Positions 60,418 through 62,266 of a stretch of DNA of 62,266 nucleotides are shown one piece after another. The translations under genes and the position numbers were made by a program. Under the pieces are notes generated by a model that had not been told where the DNA came from, did not search any database, and saw only the letters and a program-made list of their open reading frames with translations. Source of the DNA: Alphaproteobacteria bacterium (GTDB lineage Bacteria > Pseudomonadota > Alphaproteobacteria > Rhizobiales > Aestuariivirgaceae); NCBI GenBank assembly GCA_028868695.1, contig JAGWTZ010000014.1, positions 1 to 62,266 of the forward strand. The letters are read 5' to 3'. Each line of letters begins with the position of its first letter. The stretch's first letter is position 1.

Positions 60418-61587
60418 ATGACAAAGACACTCAATGTGGCCATGATTGGCGGCGGCTTCATGGGCAAGGCCCATGCCATGGCTTATGCCGCAATGCCGAT
60501 GTTCTTCTGGCCGGCACCCGCCATCCCGCGCCGCAAGGTTCTGGTGGATATCACTGCCGATGCCGCGCGCAACGGCGCCGAGCGCCTGGGCTTTGATGAA
60601 TCCGCCCATGACTGGAAGGCCGTGATTGCCCGCAAGGACATTGATGTCATCGACATCGTCACCCCCAATGACAGCCACGCCGCCATTGCGATTGCCGCCT
60701 TGGAGGCAGGCAAGCATGTGATCTGCGAAAAGCCGCTGGCCCGCACCGGGGCCGAAGCCAAGACCATGTATGACGCCGCCAAGAAGAGCGGTGTCATCAA
60801 CATGGTGGCTTTCAATTATCGCCGCACGCCGGCCGTGGCCCTGGCCCGGAAATATATCGACGAAGGCCGCATCGGCAAGATCCTCAATTTCCGCGGCACC
60901 TATCTGCAGGATTGGTCGGCAGATCCAAACGGGCCGCTTTCCTGGCGCTTCCAGAAGGATATTGCTGGCTCGGGCACAGTGGGCGACATCGGCACCCATG
61001 TGGTGGATTTTGCTCGCTATCTCGTGGGTGAAATTTCTGCCGTGCAGGCCATGGTGCACACCTATGTAAAGGAGCGCCCGCTGCAACAGGGCAATCTCGA
61101 CAAGCTGGGCGCTTCAGACAAGTCTGGCTCAGGCCCCAAGGCTGTCGTCGATGTGGATGACGAGATGATCACGCTGCTCAAGTTCCAGAACGGCGCGGTG
61201 GGTTCAATTGAGGCTACGCGAAACGCCTATGGCCGCAACAACTACCTGACCTTTGAAATCCACGGCACCAAGGGCTCGATCTCTTTCAACTATGAGCGGA
61301 TGGATGAGCTGCAGGTGATGTTCGCCGATGACGTGGCCGACGCGCGCGGTTTCCGCACTGTCTATACCGGACCCAATCATCCCTATGGTCATGGCCTCTG
61401 GCCCATTCCGGCCCTGGGCATTGGCTATGGTGAAACCAAGATCATCGAGTGCTATGATTTCTTCAACGCCATTGTCACCGGCAAACAGCCCTCACCCAGC
61501 TTTGAAGATGGCTGGCGCGTCTCGGTGATCGCTGATGCGATTCTCGAGTCAGGGCAGACTGAAAAATGGGTGAAAGTGGGGAACTGA
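60418..61587 (+). CDS. Gfo/Idh/MocA-family dehydrogenase
   Basis: A 389-residue NAD(P)-dependent oxidoreductase. The Rossmann motif is VAMIGGGFMGKAHAMAYA, the catalytic lysine is in the VICEKPLA motif, and GTVGDIGTHVVDFARYLVGE carries the conserved Asp/His region. GAAAGGTGACACG precedes the ATG. It would oxidise a sugar or cyclitol such as a myo- or scyllo-inositol derivative. Its stop overlaps the ATPase start (TGATG). Confidence 0.9.
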   Translation: MTKTLNVAMIGGGFMGKAHAMAYAAMPMFFWPAPAIPRRKVLVDITADAARNGAERLGFDESAHDWKAVIARKDIDVIDIVTPNDSHAAIAIAALEAGKHVICEKPLARTGAEAKTMYDAAKKSGVINMVAFNYRRTPAVALARKYIDEGRIGKILNFRGTYLQDWSADPNGPLSWRFQKDIAGSGTVGDIGTHVVDFARYLVGEISAVQAMVHTYVKERPLQQGNLDKLGASDKSGSGPKAVVDVDDEMITLLKFQNGAVGSIEATRNAYGRNNYLTFEIHGTKGSISFNYERMDELQVMFADDVADARGFRTVYTGPNHPYGHGLWPIPALGIGYGETKIIECYDFFNAIVTGKQPSPSFEDGWRVSVIADAILESGQTEKWVKVGN

Positions 61588-62266
61588 TGAACACCGCCGC
61601 CGCCGATAGCGTTCCTGCGGTGCGCCTGACGGGCGTATCGAAGTCTTTCGGCGGCGTGCGCGCCCTGAATGACGTCAATCTCGAGGTCAAGGCCGGCGAG
61701 ATTCACGCGCTGCTCGGCGGCAATGGCGCCGGCAAGTCCACAGTTCTCAAGATCCTGCGTGGCGTGCACAGGCCGGATGCGGGCCGTGTCGAAGTCTTCG
61801 GGCACCTCCTCTCCGAACATACGCCCGATGAATCGACACGCGCCGGCATCGCCATGATCTTCCAGGAGATGAGCCTGGTGCCCACGCTCACCGTGGCGCA
61901 AAACATCTTCCTCAATCAGGAAATCAAGTCCGATCTGGGCCTTCTGGATGACCGGCAAGCCATCGAAAAATCCCGCGCCCTGTTCAAGGCGCTGGATGTT
62001 GACGTTGATCCCGAGGCGCTGGCGGGCGATCTGGGCGCGGGGCAGCGCCAGCTCACTGAAATCGTCAAGGCCATTTCCCGCAAGGCGCGGGTTCTCATTC
62101 TGGATGAGCCCTCAACGGCGCTCTCCGCCCATGACGTGGAACGGCTCTTCACCTTCCTGCGCAAGCTCAAGTCTGAAGGTGTCGGCATCATCTATGTCTC
62201 GCACCGCATGGATGAGATCATGCGCATCGCTGACCGGGCCACCATCTTCCGCGACGGAAGGCATGT
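61587..62266 (+). CDS. Sugar ABC transporter ATP-binding protein, RbsA-type (5' part)
   Basis: The first 226 codons of a CUT2-type ATPase, cut by the window end. Walker A reads GGNGAGKSTVLKIL (Gly in place of the usual Glu before Asn), the signature-like segment is LGAGQRQLTEIVKAIS and Walker B is VLILDEPSTALS, followed by IIYVSHRMDEI. The ATG at 61587 overlaps the dehydrogenase stop. The permease gene is expected just beyond the window. Confidence 0.9.
   Translation, partial: MNTAAADSVPAVRLTGVSKSFGGVRALNDVNLEVKAGEIHALLGGNGAGKSTVLKILRGVHRPDAGRVEVFGHLLSEHTPDESTRAGIAMIFQEMSLVPTLTVAQNIFLNQEIKSDLGLLDDRQAIEKSRALFKALDVDVDPEALAGDLGAGQRQLTEIVKAISRKARVLILDEPSTALSAHDVERLFTFLRKLKSEGVGIIYVSHRMDEIMRIADRATIFRDGRH

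Noticed and set aside
1-62266. CRISPR array, insertion sequence, rRNA or complete tRNA
   Set aside because: No regularly spaced repeats, transposase or integrase motifs, or full RNA genes were seen on either strand.

Overview
The window is GC-rich bacterial DNA that looks alphaproteobacterial, most likely Hyphomicrobiales/Rhizobiales. The evidence is an eryABCD-type erythritol locus in the Brucella/rhizobial gene order, a C-P lyase operon carrying the rhizobial DUF1045 and hexapeptide-transferase genes, dense start/stop-overlapping operons and many ABC uptake systems. I see no housekeeping genes, insertion sequences, CRISPR array or complete tRNA. It is a run of uptake-plus-catabolism modules.

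Layout. (1) 1-9.5 kb, phosphonate utilisation: phnD (3' end)-phnE-phnE on the plus strand, facing a long minus-strand operon (hexapeptide transferase-phnG-H-I-J-K-L-DUF1045-phnM-phnN) with almost every junction overlapping. A class I polyphosphate kinase (ppk2) lies just upstream on the same strand. (2) 10.6-26.4 kb, an unassigned catabolic regulon: two tandem-SnoaL paralogues, two divergent HisD-family dehydrogenases, an SDR, a bicupin, a MetE-like Zn methyltransferase, an alpha/beta hydrolase, an amidase with a 57-residue AtzG-like partner, a CUT1-type ABC importer and a LacI regulator. Five near-identical palindromes (consensus TGCATACGTATGCA) lie in front of all five transcription units, so one regulator probably controls the whole set. 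This is the strongest candidate for an undescribed system. (3) 26.6-29.5 kb: an exported papain-like protease and a group II PLP decarboxylase. (4) 29.9-38.2 kb, creatinine use: creatinase, creatininase, LysR, a PotDBCA-like importer with a Tat-type binding protein, and a GATase1-AraC regulator. (5) 38.8-53.2 kb, erythritol/polyol catabolism: eryD-C-B-A on minus; DUF2291-eryE-F-G, a second kinase/dehydrogenase pair, eryH and eryI on plus. (6) 53.3-55.1 kb: a GST and a divergent LysR, then a broken tRNA-Arg 3' half that looks like an attachment-site scar. (7) 55.7-62.3 kb: a ROK repressor translationally coupled to a signal-less paralogue of the neighbouring sugar-binding protein, divergent from an IolE-like isomerase, a periplasmic binding protein, a Gfo/Idh/MocA dehydrogenase and an RbsA-type ATPase that runs off the end.

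Recurring theme: each of the five periplasmic binding-protein genes (phnD, the CUT1 protein, the PotD-like protein, eryG and the 59.2-kb gene) is followed within about 120 bases by a strong hairpin placed before the next cistron, which suggests differential expression of binding protein over membrane components.
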